Assembly (NCBI GenBank): GCA_027487555.1
Contig: JAIYDI010000018.1
Coordinates: forward strand, 496,001 to 560,000
Source of the DNA: Hyphomicrobiales bacterium
GTDB lineage: Bacteria; Pseudomonadota; Alphaproteobacteria; Rhizobiales; Devosiaceae
Direction of reading: 5' to 3'
Length of the DNA: 64,000 nt
Below, piece after piece: positions 20,882 through 29,611 of this stretch (its first letter is position 1; the number at the start of each line of letters is the position of its first letter). Below the pieces are notes generated by a model. That model was not told where the DNA came from. It did no database searches and saw only the letters and a list, made by a program, of their open reading frames with translations. The position numbers were made by a program, and so were the translations under genes.

Positions 20882-21517
20882 CTACTCTGCGGCAGCCTGA
20901 GACGAGTTGAGCCCGCCCATTCGCTCAATGAAGGCGATGATTTCGTCGATGTTTTCACGCCGCAGCAGGTCGGTGAAAACATAGGGGCGCCCGTCGCGCA
21001 CCTTCCGCGTATCGGACTCCATCACCTCGAGGCTCGCGTGCACATGGGGCGCGAGATCGGTATGGGTGATGACCAGCAGGTCGGAGCGCGATATTGCCGG
21101 GCCGCCCTTGCGGGGGATCTTCTCCCCCTGCGCCACCGAGATGACGTAAATGGTGATATCGGCCAGGTCGGGCGAAAAGGTCGCCGCGAGATTGTCCCCG
21201 CCCGACTCGATGAGGACGATGTCGAGATCGGGGAACTTGCGGTGGAGATCGGCTATGGCGGCGAGGTTGAGCGACGCATCCTCGCGGATGGCGGTATGCG
21301 GGCAGCCGCCGGTTTCGACCCCGACGATGCGATCCTCTGAGATTGCCTGTACCCGGTTGAGGATCAGCGCATCCTCGCGCGTGTAGATGTCGTTGGTGAC
21401 CACGGCCATCGAATAGCGATCGCGCATAGCCTTGAGCAGCATTTCGCACAGGGTAGTCTTGCCGGAACCGACAGGCCCGCCGATGCCGACGCGCAGGGGG
21501 CCGTTGAGCGACTTCAT
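20882..21517 (-). CDS. ureG: Urease accessory GTPase UreG
   Basis: A 211-aa SIMIBI-class GTPase that powers nickel insertion into urease with UreF, UreD and UreE. The P-loop [18 protein letters not shown] lies near residue 12. The nickel-binding Cys-Pro-His motif is seen in [18 protein letters not shown], and [18 protein letters not shown] is strongly conserved. Length is typical (about 205 aa). The ATG at 21517 overlaps the stop of the DUF3995 gene by four bases (ATGA). It is the last gene of the ureC-ureG block. Confidence 0.97.
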   Translation of the reverse strand: MKSLNGPLRVGIGGPVGSGKTTLCEMLLKAMRDRYSMAVVTNDIYTREDALILNRVQAISEDRIVGVETGGCPHTAIREDASLNLAAIADLHRKFPDLDIVLIESGGDNLAATFSPDLADITIYVISVAQGEKIPRKGGPAISRSDLLVITHTDLAPHVHASLEVMESDTRKVRDGRPYVFTDLLRRENIDEIIAFIERMGGLNSSQAAAE

Positions 21518-21942
21518 GTGAGCCTCATCACCGTGAGAACGAGAAAACACACTGCCACGATGAGGCAGAGCGGCGAATACACTTTGCGATCGAGCGCTGC
21601 AAAGGATGCAATCGGATGCGCAGCGCGCCAGGCGGCCGTATAGCCCGCCACGCCGCGCGCGGCGAAAAAAGCCGTCAACAGGCCGCCGGCAAGCGTGAGC
21701 AGCAGGCCGCCCGAGGCCGGGTCGGCAAGGGCCGTACCGATGGCGGCGGCCGCGAGGATGAAGAGTCCGGTGAACAGCGCGCCAAGGCGCGGAATGCGCG
21801 TGACGCCCGGCCGGCCGATCACCGCATTGGCCAGCACCTGCGGGTCACGTATCGGCCAGCGGCTGCCGATGGCCCAGAGCAGGTGTGCGATGGCAATTGT
21901 GAGGAGGGCGAAAAAGATGATGGAGGCCGCAGCCGTGCTCAT
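21514..21942 (-). CDS. DUF3995-type integral membrane protein in the urease block
   Basis: A 142-aa protein with four clear hydrophobic helices ([72 protein letters not shown]). The segment [16 protein letters not shown] followed by [13 protein letters not shown] is characteristic of DUF3995, a family without known function. It overlaps ureF upstream and ureG downstream by four bases each, so it is translated with the urease accessory proteins. A membrane-level role in urea or nickel handling is possible but is only suggested by context. Confidence 0.8.
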   Translation of the reverse strand: MSTAAASIIFFALLTIAIAHLLWAIGSRWPIRDPQVLANAVIGRPGVTRIPRLGALFTGLFILAAAAIGTALADPASGGLLLTLAGGLLTAFFAARGVAGYTAAWRAAHPIASFAALDRKVYSPLCLIVAVCFLVLTVMRLT

Positions 21943-22598
21943 GACCGGAAAATCCGCGGTTCAAGGGTTTCGTGGCGCATCTGCGCGATATCGGCGGCAT
22001 AGGCGAGCCCACCGAGATCGGCGAGGCTGCCGTTTGTCGCAGAGGTCGCAAGCGCCGCGATTTCCGGCTCGAGCGCGGCCATGACACGCAGGCCATCGGA
22101 TTGGCCGAGCGGCACAAGGCGCACGGCAACCGAGATCTGTCCGTGAACTGTGGCGGTGAGGAAGGCGAGGAGCGTATCGGCCAGTGCAATATCGTGGCCC
22201 GCCGCGACCGCCCCCACGATCAGCGGGTAGGGGCAGGGGTCTGGCAGGCGATCAACCACCTTGGTCGGCCAGTGGGCGACGGCGCGGCGGTACGAATCGG
22301 CGGTGATGGTGGTTTCGAGCCAGCGCTCGCGGGACGCTGTCAGGGCAAGGCCGAGATCGGCGATCTCGCCAAGGTCCCCGTCATGCGCGCGGCGATGGGC
22401 TTCCGCGACGATGATCGCGTCCGTCTTGATGCCGCCATGCCGCAGGCTGCCGAGGATCCAGTTCTGCAAACGTGCAGCATCCTTTACCGCGCCATCCGCA
22501 ATTGCCGTCTCAAGTCCGGCGGACCATGCGAAGCCGCCGACTGGAAAGGCCGGGGACAGCCAGGTGACTAGTTTCTGCAGTGCGGTCGGGTCTGTCAT
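21939..22598 (-). CDS. ureF: Urease accessory protein UreF
   Basis: A 219-aa all-helical protein that bridges UreD and UreG during nickel delivery to apo-urease. The N-terminal LQKLVTWLSPAFPVGGFAWSAGLE is the family signature. Other conserved parts are KTDAIIVAEAHRRA and the C-terminal [17 protein letters not shown] tail. Length is normal (about 220 aa). It overlaps ureE by four bases upstream and the DUF3995 gene by four bases downstream. Longer in-frame starts exist upstream but lie inside ureE. Confidence 0.95.
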   Translation of the reverse strand: MTDPTALQKLVTWLSPAFPVGGFAWSAGLETAIADGAVKDAARLQNWILGSLRHGGIKTDAIIVAEAHRRAHDGDLGEIADLGLALTASRERWLETTITADSYRRAVAHWPTKVVDRLPDPCPYPLIVGAVAAGHDIALADTLLAFLTATVHGQISVAVRLVPLGQSDGLRVMAALEPEIAALATSATNGSLADLGGLAYAADIAQMRHETLEPRIFRS

Positions 22599-23086
22599 CG
22601 GGCAAGCAATGCGTGTTGGGGTTCGCCATGCGAATGACTGTAGGCACCTTCGAGCGGGCTGAAAGGCTCGGAGATTTCGGTGACTTTCGCGCCCAGGCCT
22701 CGCAGCATGGTGGCGAGCACATGGTCGCGCAGGATGAGGATACGCTGGCCCTCGGCATCGGCATCGAGTTGCGCCTTGGCGTGACGATTGCCGATATGCC
22801 ATCCCAGTTCGGCGATGTGCGTCGCGTCGCGCCCACGTATTTCGAGCAGATGCTCCTCGGCGGCGATGATCTCCACATGGCGCCCATCGGCGAGCACGAG
22901 CCGGTCGCGATCGTTCAGCGTGATCGGCTGAGGGAAATCAACGAGGACCGTGTCCCCATGCTGCAGCGTGATGGAGCGCCGGCGAATGCGCCGCTCGTCA
23001 TGCGCGAGGACGACCAGATCGAACGGGATTTCTTCCGGGCTGTCGCCGCTCCTCGAGATGGACACGGCACGAAACGTCTCGGGCAT
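22595..23086 (-). CDS. ureE: Urease accessory protein UreE (nickel metallochaperone)
   Basis: A 163-aa protein with the UreE N-terminal peptide-binding domain (residues about 1-75, with RRRSITLQHGDTVLVDFP) and the metal-binding C-terminal domain (HIAELGWHIGNRHAKAQL, ILILRDHVLATMLRGLGA). The C-terminal tail YSHSHGEPQH is short and only moderately His-rich, unlike the long His tail of Klebsiella UreE. It delivers Ni2+ to the UreDFG complex. It is preceded by the MliC-like gene with about 80 bp between them and overlaps ureF by four bases. Confidence 0.93.
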   Translation of the reverse strand: MPETFRAVSISRSGDSPEEIPFDLVVLAHDERRIRRRSITLQHGDTVLVDFPQPITLNDRDRLVLADGRHVEIIAAEEHLLEIRGRDATHIAELGWHIGNRHAKAQLDADAEGQRILILRDHVLATMLRGLGAKVTEISEPFSPLEGAYSHSHGEPQHALLAR

Positions 23087-23166
23087 TGACGAACTCTATA
23101 TGCGAGGCTTCCCAACCTTTGGGGGAGACTAGCCGCTTGATCCGTGAAGGGAAAGCCCGGCGGCGA

Positions 23167-23514
23167 TCACGGTGTGTCGGAGGCCTCGGCGCAGGCGAGC
23201 GGGCCGCCCTGATCGACGGTGACGTCCGTCAGGGTGGCCTCGTTGCCCTTGACCCAGAACTCGAATGGGCCGCCGACATATTTGACGCCAGAGGCCGCGA
23301 CGACGCTCGACAGCATGAACTTCCTGCCACCAATCGGCAGGATAGCGATGAAGTTGGGCTCGGCGTTGATGAACTCGACCGTGATCGGCTCGATCTGTTC
23401 GCAACGGTACTCGACGACCTTGCGCTCGAAATTGCCGGAGAACTGCAGCACGACCTGCGCGGAGACATCGACGCCACCGAGCATGGCGGCGGTAGCAAGT
23501 GGCAGCATTTCCAT
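23167..23514 (-). CDS. MliC-like (lysozyme-inhibitor fold) protein
   Basis: A 115-aa protein resembling the MliC/PliC family, which inhibits c-type lysozyme in the periplasm. The pattern is a Cys in KVVEYRCEQIEPITVEF, then FIAILPIGGRKFMLSSVVAASGVKYVGG, a final strand with EFWVKGNEATLTD, and a second Cys in GGPLACAEA. The N-terminus (MEMLPLATAAMLGGVDVSAQ) is a weak signal peptide without a lipobox or positive charges, so export is uncertain. A good GGAGG site precedes the ATG. It sits between DUF29 and ureE in the urease block, where a lysozyme inhibitor has no obvious purpose. Confidence 0.65.
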   Translation of the reverse strand: MEMLPLATAAMLGGVDVSAQVVLQFSGNFERKVVEYRCEQIEPITVEFINAEPNFIAILPIGGRKFMLSSVVAASGVKYVGGPFEFWVKGNEATLTDVTVDQGGPLACAEASDTP

Positions 23515-23581
23515 GAGCGTCGGCCCTCCTCGAACGAAGCGAGGCTAGCGCGATTCGCGGCGGCAAAGATGGCAACAGGGC

Positions 23582-24049
23582 TCAGAGCTCGCGGGGGAGG
23601 AATTCCGTGTCGAGGATTTGCGCGATGGTGTAGGGGCAGGTTTCCGGGAAGGTTGCGAGCGGCAGCTTCGTCTCGCCTGATGCTTCGAGCCGGCCTACCC
23701 GATAGCTGCGTGCCAGAACCTTGGCAGGATGCGGCGCAAGACTAGGGCTATCTTCGATCAAGGCATTGATAGCTTCACGCTGCCCGAGGATGCTGGCGCG
23801 CCAACTGTTGGTCCGGTTCTCGGGCTGGAACTGGTAATTCAACAAGTGCTGCAGCAACACGACCAGGCGATTGGCAATCTGGTGGCGGTCGCTGCGGCCC
23901 AAGCTTTCAATCTCCTCGGCGACGTTTTCGAGGTCGACCCGATCGAACTTGCCCGCACGAATGAGCGCGGCCTGCTCCGCGCTCCAGAGCGCGAAGTCTT
24001 CGTCTATCGATGTGGGCCTGAGCGGATCGAGCTTGTTCATCTCGCGCAT
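23582..24049 (-). CDS. DUF29 family protein
   Basis: A 155-aa cytosolic protein with the usual DUF29 arrangement: DEDFALWSAEQAALIRAGKFDRVDLENVAEEIESLGRSDRHQIANRL, then LLQHLLNYQFQPENRTNSWRASILGQREAI, and a C-terminal CPYTIAQILDTEFLP. The family is widespread in cyanobacteria and alphaproteobacteria, and its function is unknown. The start is ATG at 24049 or 24040; the second has a GAG just upstream. A very strong hairpin (24052-24075) lies immediately before the start and may affect its expression. The gene is inserted in the urease block between HAD and MliC. Confidence 0.82.
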   Translation of the reverse strand: MREMNKLDPLRPTSIDEDFALWSAEQAALIRAGKFDRVDLENVAEEIESLGRSDRHQIANRLVVLLQHLLNYQFQPENRTNSWRASILGQREAINALIEDSPSLAPHPAKVLARSYRVGRLEASGETKLPLATFPETCPYTIAQILDTEFLPREL

Positions 24050-24051
24050 TA

Positions 24052-24075
24052 TGCGCCTTCACGGGTGAAGGCGCA
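24052..24075 (-). promoter_or_regulatory. Strong hairpin directly upstream of the DUF29 start
   Basis: TGCGCCTTCAC and GTGAAGGCGCA form a perfect 11-bp inverted repeat with two bases between the arms. It lies between the HAD stop codon (24101) and the DUF29 ATG (24049), with no T-run after it. An intra-operon hairpin that limits or stabilises the downstream message is the simplest reading. Confidence 0.55.
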
Positions 24076-24100
24076 AATCCGCCAACGCAAAGCCATGTCT

Positions 24101-24712
24101 TCAGGGCGGGCTGAGAAGGTGCTGGAGCGCGAGATCGAGGTCTCCGCGACGTTCAATGCGAATGGCCCGGCCGCCCATGGCCGTGACATTGGCGCAGGCA
24201 TCGGCGGAGTCGTCGAGCAGTGTGCACGCATCCTCGTGCATGCCCCAGTGCTCTGCCAACTGGCGGAAGATTGCACCATTGCCATCGGCCTTGAGGATGC
24301 CGGTTTCGCTCGAGTTACTGATGCCGTCGAAGTGTCGGTCGAGCCCGAGGGCCGGAACGGTGAAGCGGCTGAAGCAATCCATATTGTCGGTGACGAGCAG
24401 CACGACGGCGTCCTGGCGCAGGCGATCGATCGCTTTCAACGCGGTGGCTTGGATATGCATCGTCTCGCATTCCCGCACGAAACTTGCCCAGACGCTTTGG
24501 AACGGCATGCCGGTGGCTTCGGCAACCTTGTGGTTGACGGATTCCGCCGAGAGTTCGCCGCGCATCCATGGCGTGAGCATCGCGTGGCCGTCGCGCGCAA
24601 GAAAGCTCTGAATGCGGGCCTGATGCTCCCCCGGCAGGCTGCGCCAGAACAGATCGTGGCAAAGCGTGCCGTGGAAGTCGATGAACACCATCGACTTCCG
24701 GGAATCGGTCAC
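24101..24712 (-). CDS. HAD-superfamily hydrolase with Asp-x-His motif I
   Basis: A 203-aa HAD-like protein. Motif I is MVFIDFHGTLCHD: the nucleophile Asp12 is kept, but the second Asp of DxD is His14. Motif II is LLVTDNMD, a Lys lies in ETGILKADGNGAIF, and motif IV is CTLLDDSADACANVTAMGGRAI. A helical cap lies between motifs I and II. The His in place of the acid/base Asp makes ordinary phosphatase activity uncertain; it may be a modified phosphatase or phosphotransferase. The GTG start at 24712 is nine bases after the ureC stop, so it is translated with urease. Its substrate is unknown. Confidence 0.8.
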   Translation of the reverse strand: MTDSRKSMVFIDFHGTLCHDLFWRSLPGEHQARIQSFLARDGHAMLTPWMRGELSAESVNHKVAEATGMPFQSVWASFVRECETMHIQATALKAIDRLRQDAVVLLVTDNMDCFSRFTVPALGLDRHFDGISNSSETGILKADGNGAIFRQLAEHWGMHEDACTLLDDSADACANVTAMGGRAIRIERRGDLDLALQHLLSPP

Positions 24713-24721
24713 TGGACTGCC

Positions 24722-26431
24722 TCAGAACAGGAAATAGCGCTGCGCCATTGGTAGCACGGTCGCCGGTTCGCAGGTGAGGAGTTCGCCATTGGCGCGCACC
24801 TCATAGGTTTCCGGGTCGACGTCGATCTTCGGCATGAGGTTGTTGAGGATCATCGAGGCCTTGGAAATGCCCGAGCGGGTATTGCCGACCGGCAGCATGC
24901 CCTTGCCGACGCCGAGCTTGCTCTGCAACCCGCTCTCGAAGGCGGCTTTCGAGACAAAGGTCACCGTCGAGGTCTGCTTCAGCTTGCCGAAGCCGGCGAA
25001 CATCGGCCGGTAATGCATGGGCTGGGGCGTGGGGATCGAGGCGTTCGGGTCGCCCATCGGGGCGGCTGCGATCGAGCCGCCAAGCAGCACCATTTCGGGC
25101 TTCACGCCGAAGAAGGCCGGGTTCCAGAGCACGAGATCGGCGCGCTTACCCACCTCCAGCGAGCCGATATACTGGCTCATCCCCTGCGCGATGGCCGGGT
25201 TGATGGTGTATTTGGCGATATAGCGCCGCACGCGGAAATTGTCGTTGTCGCCGGTTTCCTCGGGCAGGGGGCCGCGCTGGCGCTTCATCTTGTCGGCGGT
25301 CTGCCAGGTGCGGATGATCACTTCGCCGACGCGGCCCATGGCCTGGCTGTCGGACGACATCATCGAAAACGCGCCCATGTCATGGAGGATATCCTCGGCC
25401 GCGATGGTTTCCTTGCGGATGCGGCTTTCGGCGAAGGCGACGTCCTCGGCGATGGCGGGCGAGAGGTGGTGGCAGACCATGAGCATATCGAGATGCTCGG
25501 CCAGCGTGTTGACGGTGTAGGGCCGCGTCGGATTGGTGGAAGAGGGCAGCACATTGGGCAGGCCCGCCACCTTGATGATATCGGGCGCATGGCCGCCGCC
25601 CGCGCCTTCGGTGTGGAAGGCGTGGATGGTGCGGCCCTTGAAGGCGTTGACGGTGTTTTCAACGAAACCCGATTCGTTGAGCGTGTCGGTGTGGATCATC
25701 ACCTGCACGTCGTATTCGTCGGCGACGGCGAGGCAATTGTCGATGGTAGCAGGGGTGGTACCCCAGTCCTCATGCAGCTTGAGCGAGGACACGCCCGCAA
25801 GGATCATCTCTTCGAGCGGGGCGGGCAGCGAGGCATTCCCCTTGCCGGCAAGCCCGAGATTCATCGGGAAGCCGTCGAAGCTCTCGATCATGCGCTGGGC
25901 ATGCCAGGCGCCGGTGCAGGTGGTGGCGAGCGTGCCATGCGCGGGGCCCGAGCCGCCACCGATCATGGTGGTGATGCCGCTCATCAGCGCTTCTTCGATC
26001 TGCTGCGGCGCGATGAAATGGATATGCGAATCCATGCCGCCGACGGTGAGGATCTTGCCCTCGCCGGCGATCACCTCGGAGGAGGGCCCGATGATGATAT
26101 CGACATTGGGTTGGGTGTCCGGATTGCCCGCCTTGCCGATGGCGTGGATCATGCCGTCGCGCAGGCCCACATCGGCCTTGTAGATGCCGGTATGGTCGAC
26201 GATCAGCGCATTGGTGATGACCGTATCGACCGCGCCCGCGGCACGCGTGATCTGGCTCTGGCCCATGCCGTCGCGGATGACCTTGCCGCCGCCGAACTTC
26301 ACCTCCTCGCCATAGGTGGTGAGGTCTTTTTCCACCTCGATGAACAGTTCCGTATCGGCAAGGCGCACCTTGTCGCCGGTGGTGGGACCATACATCTGGG
26401 CGTAGGTTTGGCGCGGGATACGGGCGGGCAT
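24722..26431 (-). CDS. ureC: Urease alpha subunit (catalytic, dinickel)
   Basis: A 569-aa catalytic subunit that hydrolyses urea to ammonia and carbamate. Active-site residues are visible: His136 and His138 ([10 protein letters not shown]), the carbamylated Lys218 and His220 (LKLHEDWG), His residues in HTDTLNES and HAFHTEG, flap Cys320-His321 (MVCHHL) and the Asp in [12 protein letters not shown]. Length is typical. The ATG at 26431 follows AGGACC; a longer frame up to 26590 exists but does not resemble UreC. Unusually, ureA and ureB are not directly upstream but about 2.3 kb away. The 230 bp upstream, shared with the divergent cytochrome gene, contain the inverted repeat CCTGCC-N9-GGCAGG (26496-26516). 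Confidence 0.98.
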   Translation of the reverse strand: MPARIPRQTYAQMYGPTTGDKVRLADTELFIEVEKDLTTYGEEVKFGGGKVIRDGMGQSQITRAAGAVDTVITNALIVDHTGIYKADVGLRDGMIHAIGKAGNPDTQPNVDIIIGPSSEVIAGEGKILTVGGMDSHIHFIAPQQIEEALMSGITTMIGGGSGPAHGTLATTCTGAWHAQRMIESFDGFPMNLGLAGKGNASLPAPLEEMILAGVSSLKLHEDWGTTPATIDNCLAVADEYDVQVMIHTDTLNESGFVENTVNAFKGRTIHAFHTEGAGGGHAPDIIKVAGLPNVLPSSTNPTRPYTVNTLAEHLDMLMVCHHLSPAIAEDVAFAESRIRKETIAAEDILHDMGAFSMMSSDSQAMGRVGEVIIRTWQTADKMKRQRGPLPEETGDNDNFRVRRYIAKYTINPAIAQGMSQYIGSLEVGKRADLVLWNPAFFGVKPEMVLLGGSIAAAPMGDPNASIPTPQPMHYRPMFAGFGKLKQTSTVTFVSKAAFESGLQSKLGVGKGMLPVGNTRSGISKASMILNNLMPKIDVDPETYEVRANGELLTCEPATVLPMAQRYFLF

Positions 26432-26658
26432 GGTGGTCCTTTCGGGCAACGCGAACGGGCGCATTTCATCGCCTATTTTTGAGGCTGTCCAGCACCCTGC
26501 CAGCAAATTCGGCAGGAAGTTCCGCTTGCTTAGTCCGTTGGCCCGCAAGCGCTCGCGCCAGCATGCAAAGTGCCTTTCGAATGCATGCAACTCCAGCTAA
26601 GACAGTGTCGGGGCACTGGCATTCCGGGTGGGGATGCCTTTCTTCTGGAGGCACTACA

Positions 26659-27510
26659 ATGAAACACTTGGCACTTGCGGGTGCGCTCACGGCAATAACG
26701 CTTGCTGGAGCGGGGTCTGCGCTTGCTGCGCCGTCGGTTGAACGCGGCGATTACCTGGTCAATACCATCATGGGCTGCGGCAACTGCCATACCCCGATGG
26801 GACCGAACGGGCCGGAGATGGACAAGGCGCTTGGCGGTCGGCTGGTTGAGGACAATGCGGCGTTCAAGGCGATCTCGTCCAACATCACCCCTGGCGGAGC
26901 GGTGGCGAAGTGGTCGGATGCGGAACTCGCCAAGGCGATCCGCGAAGGCATTCGTCCCGATGGGTCGCTGATCGGCCCGCCGATGCCGTTCGAGGTCTAC
27001 AAGGGCATTTCGGATACCGATCTTGCGTCGATCGTCATGTACTTGCGCACCGTGCCCGCCGTGACGAACGACCCGGGCAAGTCGGAATATCGTATCCCCC
27101 TGCCGCCGGCCTATGGCCCGCCGATCACCAGCGTGGCCGACGTGCCCGAGGGCGTGACGGTGGAATATGGCGCCTATCTTGCCGGCCCGCTGGGGCACTG
27201 CACCGTGTGTCACACGCCATTCGACAAGAACGGCATGGCGCAGTTCGATACCCTGCTTGGCGCCGGTGGCAACGAGTTCCATGGCCCCTGGGGTACGTCG
27301 ATAACGGCGAACATTACCCCGACCGGGCTGGGGCACTATAGCGATGCCGAACTCAAGGCCGTACTGACGACGGGCAAGCGCCCGGATGGCTCGATGCTGC
27401 TGCCACCCATGCCGGTGGCGACGACGGCCGCAATGACGTCGGACGATATCGATGCGCTGATTCTCTATATGCGCTCGCTGCCGCCCAAGGATACGCCGAC
27501 GCCGCAATAA
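26659..27510 (+). CDS. Periplasmic diheme cytochrome c
   Basis: A 283-aa exported protein. A signal peptide (MKHLALAGALTAITLAGAGSALA) is followed by two cytochrome c domains with heme-binding CGNCH (Cys40-His44) and CTVCH (Cys181-His185) and later Met residues in PPMPFEVY and PPMPVAT that fit axial ligands. The layout resembles the cytochrome subunits that take electrons from periplasmic dehydrogenases. No dehydrogenase gene is next to it, so the partner is unknown. A CTGGAGG ribosome binding site precedes the ATG. It is read divergently from ureC and splits the urease genes into two blocks. A strong terminator follows. Confidence 0.93.
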   Translation: MKHLALAGALTAITLAGAGSALAAPSVERGDYLVNTIMGCGNCHTPMGPNGPEMDKALGGRLVEDNAAFKAISSNITPGGAVAKWSDAELAKAIREGIRPDGSLIGPPMPFEVYKGISDTDLASIVMYLRTVPAVTNDPGKSEYRIPLPPAYGPPITSVADVPEGVTVEYGAYLAGPLGHCTVCHTPFDKNGMAQFDTLLGAGGNEFHGPWGTSITANITPTGLGHYSDAELKAVLTTGKRPDGSMLLPPMPVATTAAMTSDDIDALILYMRSLPPKDTPTPQ

Positions 27511-27548
27511 GCGCGGCGACGAGAGGCAAGACGACAAGAGGCAAGACG

Positions 27549-27582
27549 ACACCCCCCGCGGGACCAGTGCCGCGGGGGGTGT
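27549..27582 (+). terminator. Terminator after the cytochrome c gene
   Basis: ACACCCCCCGCGG and CCGCGGGGGGTGT form a perfect 13-bp stem with an eight-base loop, followed by a T-rich TCGTCGTT. It starts 38 bp after the stop codon. Confidence 0.85.
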
Positions 27583-27746
27583 TCGTCGTTGCCGGTGGCA
27601 GCCCCAGGCGGGCGCATGTCGGGTCGATTGCTCTTTTATCTCGCAGGCCAATCGACGCTTCAAACGAACCGCTGGACTAGCCTCAAGTCATCGTTTTGTT
27701 GCGTCTTGCGCACCCCAACAGCGTTGTCGCCTGTCCGCCGGGCACG

Positions 27747-28175
27747 CTATTGCGCGGCGCGGGACTTGGCATTGCGGCGGTAGAAGGCGACGGCGCCGTC
27801 GATCAGGTCGTCGAGCAGGGCGCTGCCGCTCTTGACCACCTGGTCCTTCACCGTGTGCGCGATCAGCGACGCGGCGATGATCTGGATGGCATATTGATGC
27901 CGCAGGCGACCTTGGGCGGTGAATCCCTTGCCCTTGCCCTCGAGGTCCTCGAGCATGATGCGCCGGGCCATGGGCGTGCGCGTCGCGGCGTATTTCTTCC
28001 AGCTCTCGATCTTGCTACGGTCGAGCAACTCAGCGGCGATGCTGCCGACGAGCCACATGGCCTGTGTGTCCTTGGCGCCAGCTTCGCGCACATCCTGCAT
28101 AATGGCGACAAAGCGCGCCTTGAAGTCGTCTTCGGAAGTCATCAGATCCCGTAGGGCGTTGGTTGGTTTTCCCAT
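27747..28175 (-). CDS. Helical protein of unknown function
   Basis: A 142-aa protein, predicted all-helical and cytosolic, that I do not recognise. Segments include DDFKARFVAIMQDVREAGAK, MWLVGSIAAELLDRSKIESWKKY and QYAIQIIAASLIAHTVKDQV, with a basic C-terminus (AVAFYRRNAKSRAAQ). The ATG at 28175 (MGKPTNALRDLMTSEDDF) is chosen over an upstream in-frame ATG because the preceding residues are not protein-like. It lies between the cytochrome terminator and a divergently transcribed secreted-protein gene, in the 2.3 kb that separates ureB from ureC. Confidence 0.6.
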   Translation of the reverse strand: MGKPTNALRDLMTSEDDFKARFVAIMQDVREAGAKDTQAMWLVGSIAAELLDRSKIESWKKYAATRTPMARRIMLEDLEGKGKGFTAQGRLRHQYAIQIIAASLIAHTVKDQVVKSGSALLDDLIDGAVAFYRRNAKSRAAQ

Positions 28176-28265
28176 TTCTATCCGAAACCAGCCAGAATGC
28201 CAGTGGCGGGCAGCCAGAACCCGCTTGGCACCCACATCGTTGTCTCAACAAGCCGGAGCGCAGTC

Positions 28266-28649
28266 GTGAAACCGAAACTTGCCGCCGTCGCCCTGTTCGC
28301 CGGGTTGGCCCTCGTGACCATGCCGGCCGCGGCGCAGCATATGGACCTCAACACCATCGTGCTGAATGTCGGCTCGACCAAGTTCCTGCGCGCGCTGGAT
28401 GTGGTGTCCGAGGCGGCGAGCGTGCGCGTGCAGCGCCTCTCGACGCTGACGGTCGGCCCCAACACGGCCGGCTGGGTTATGGAGCAATTGGCGCCGCAAC
28501 AGCGCCATATCCGCGATCTGCAGCGCGCCGTGGCGCTCAACCCGATTGCGATGCTCGCTGTGCGCAATTCCAATGTCCGCCTCGACCAGATTATCGGGGT
28601 CGAGGCGCTGGGCGGCAATGCAGCGGTGATCTACGCCAACGACCTGTGA
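28266..28649 (+). CDS. Small secreted protein of unknown function
   Basis: A 127-aa protein with a clear signal peptide (KPKLAAVALFAGLALVTMPAAAQ, cleavage near residue 25) and a mature part of about 100 residues (MDLNTIVLNVGSTKFLRAL, VQRLSTLTVGPNTAGWVMEQL, LDQIIGVEALGGNAAVIYANDL). No Cys or known motif is present, and I cannot name a family. The GTG start at 28266 has GGAG eight bases upstream; the earlier ATG at 28197 would bury the signal peptide. It is divergent from the unknown gene at 27747-28175 and converges on ureB. Confidence 0.65.
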   Translation: MKPKLAAVALFAGLALVTMPAAAQHMDLNTIVLNVGSTKFLRALDVVSEAASVRVQRLSTLTVGPNTAGWVMEQLAPQQRHIRDLQRAVALNPIAMLAVRNSNVRLDQIIGVEALGGNAAVIYANDL

Positions 28650-28722
28650 CCGGAATCTTGCGAGACTGCTTGAAGCCGAAGGGCGAAGATCTTGCACCGA
28701 TTGGCTGTTTTGTGGCCCGGGC

Positions 28723-29028
28723 TTAGAGTTTGCCCATGATTTTCTGCTGGAAGCCGTAGACTGTGCGGCCACCCGAGAGCGGGACAAGGCGCACTTCGCG
28801 CGTCTGGCCGGGCTCGAAGCGCACGGCGGTGCCGGCGGCGATATCGAGCCGTTGCCCACGTGCAGCTTCGCGATCGAAGCGCAGGGCGCCATTGGTCTCA
28901 TAGAAATGGTAGTGCGAGCCGACCTGGATCGGGCGGTCGCCGGTGTTGGATACTTCGAGCGTCACCTGGGCCGCGCCCGCATTGAGCTCGATATCGCCTG
29001 CTTTGGTGATGACTTCGCCGGGAATCAT
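28723..29028 (-). CDS. ureB: Urease beta subunit
   Basis: A 101-aa structural subunit of urease. [19 protein letters not shown], the [21 protein letters not shown] stretch and [23 protein letters not shown] are diagnostic, and the length is normal. It is separate from ureA, not fused. A DUF1272 gene lies between ureA and ureB with a ten-base gap. It is the last gene of the first block; the next minus-strand urease gene, ureC, is about 2.3 kb further on. Confidence 0.97.
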   Translation of the reverse strand: MIPGEVITKAGDIELNAGAAQVTLEVSNTGDRPIQVGSHYHFYETNGALRFDREAARGQRLDIAAGTAVRFEPGQTREVRLVPLSGGRTVYGFQQKIMGKL

Positions 29029-29038
29029 GGGTGTGCTC

Positions 29039-29299
29039 CTAGGCTGCGCGTGTGGAGGCCGTGCCGCAGCCATCAGGGTTGAGTATGCGGACGTTGGACG
29101 GCGGATTGTTGGCGAGCTTGTTCGCCGGGCGGATGGGGCGCGGCACCAGCGTGCCACTGCAATTGGGGCAGGTGCCCCGAAGCTTCGTGTCCGCGCAGGC
29201 GGCGCAGAACGTGCACTCGAAACTGCAGATCATCGCATCGAGGGCTGCCGGTGGCAGGTCCTTGTTGCAGCATTCGCAGTTGGGGCGAAGCTCCAGCAT
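29039..29299 (-). CDS. DUF1272 small Cys-rich (zinc-ribbon-like) protein
   Basis: An 86-aa protein starting [17 protein letters not shown]. Four Cys pairs or clusters ([19 protein letters not shown]) suggest one or two zinc sites. The pattern is that of DUF1272, a family of unknown function found scattered in proteobacteria, sometimes near urease. The ATG lies one base after the ureA stop, so translation is coupled. A role in metal handling for urease assembly would fit but is only inferred from position. The C-terminal 25 residues ([18 protein letters not shown]) extend beyond the usual domain. Confidence 0.85.
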   Translation of the reverse strand: MLELRPNCECCNKDLPPAALDAMICSFECTFCAACADTKLRGTCPNCSGTLVPRPIRPANKLANNPPSNVRILNPDGCGTASTRAA

Positions 29300-29300
29300 G

Positions 29301-29603
29301 TCAACGGATCGGTTCGTGCACGGTGACGAGTTTGGTGCCATCGGGGAAGGTCGCTTCGACCTGCACGTCGTGGATCATTTCGGCGATACCATCCATCACC
29401 TGGGCGCGGGTGACGACATGGGCCCCCGCTTCCATCAGGTCGGCGACCGAACGACCGTCACGAGCGCCTTCGATGACGAAATCGGTGATGAGCGCAATGG
29501 CCTCTGGGTGGTTGAGTTTCACGCCGCGCTCTAGGCGGCGGCGTGCCACAATGGCAGCCATGGAGATGAGCAGCTTGTCCTTTTCGCGGGGCGTCAGGTT
29601 CAT
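29301..29603 (-). CDS. ureA: Urease gamma subunit
   Basis: A 100-aa structural subunit, the normal length. [35 protein letters not shown], the central [17 protein letters not shown] and the C-terminal [17 protein letters not shown] are diagnostic. The ATG at 29603 has AGGAT about seven bases upstream. ureD ends eight bases before it, and the DUF1272 gene begins one base after its stop. Confidence 0.97.
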   Translation of the reverse strand: MNLTPREKDKLLISMAAIVARRRLERGVKLNHPEAIALITDFVIEGARDGRSVADLMEAGAHVVTRAQVMDGIAEMIHDVQVEATFPDGTKLVTVHEPIR

Positions 29604-29611
29604 CGACAATC

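Noticed and set aside
26579..26618. A second sigma-54 promoter upstream of ureC
   Set aside because: On the minus strand GGCACTTTGCATGC has GG and GC at the right distance, but the -12 part does not match TTGCA, so it is too weak to call.
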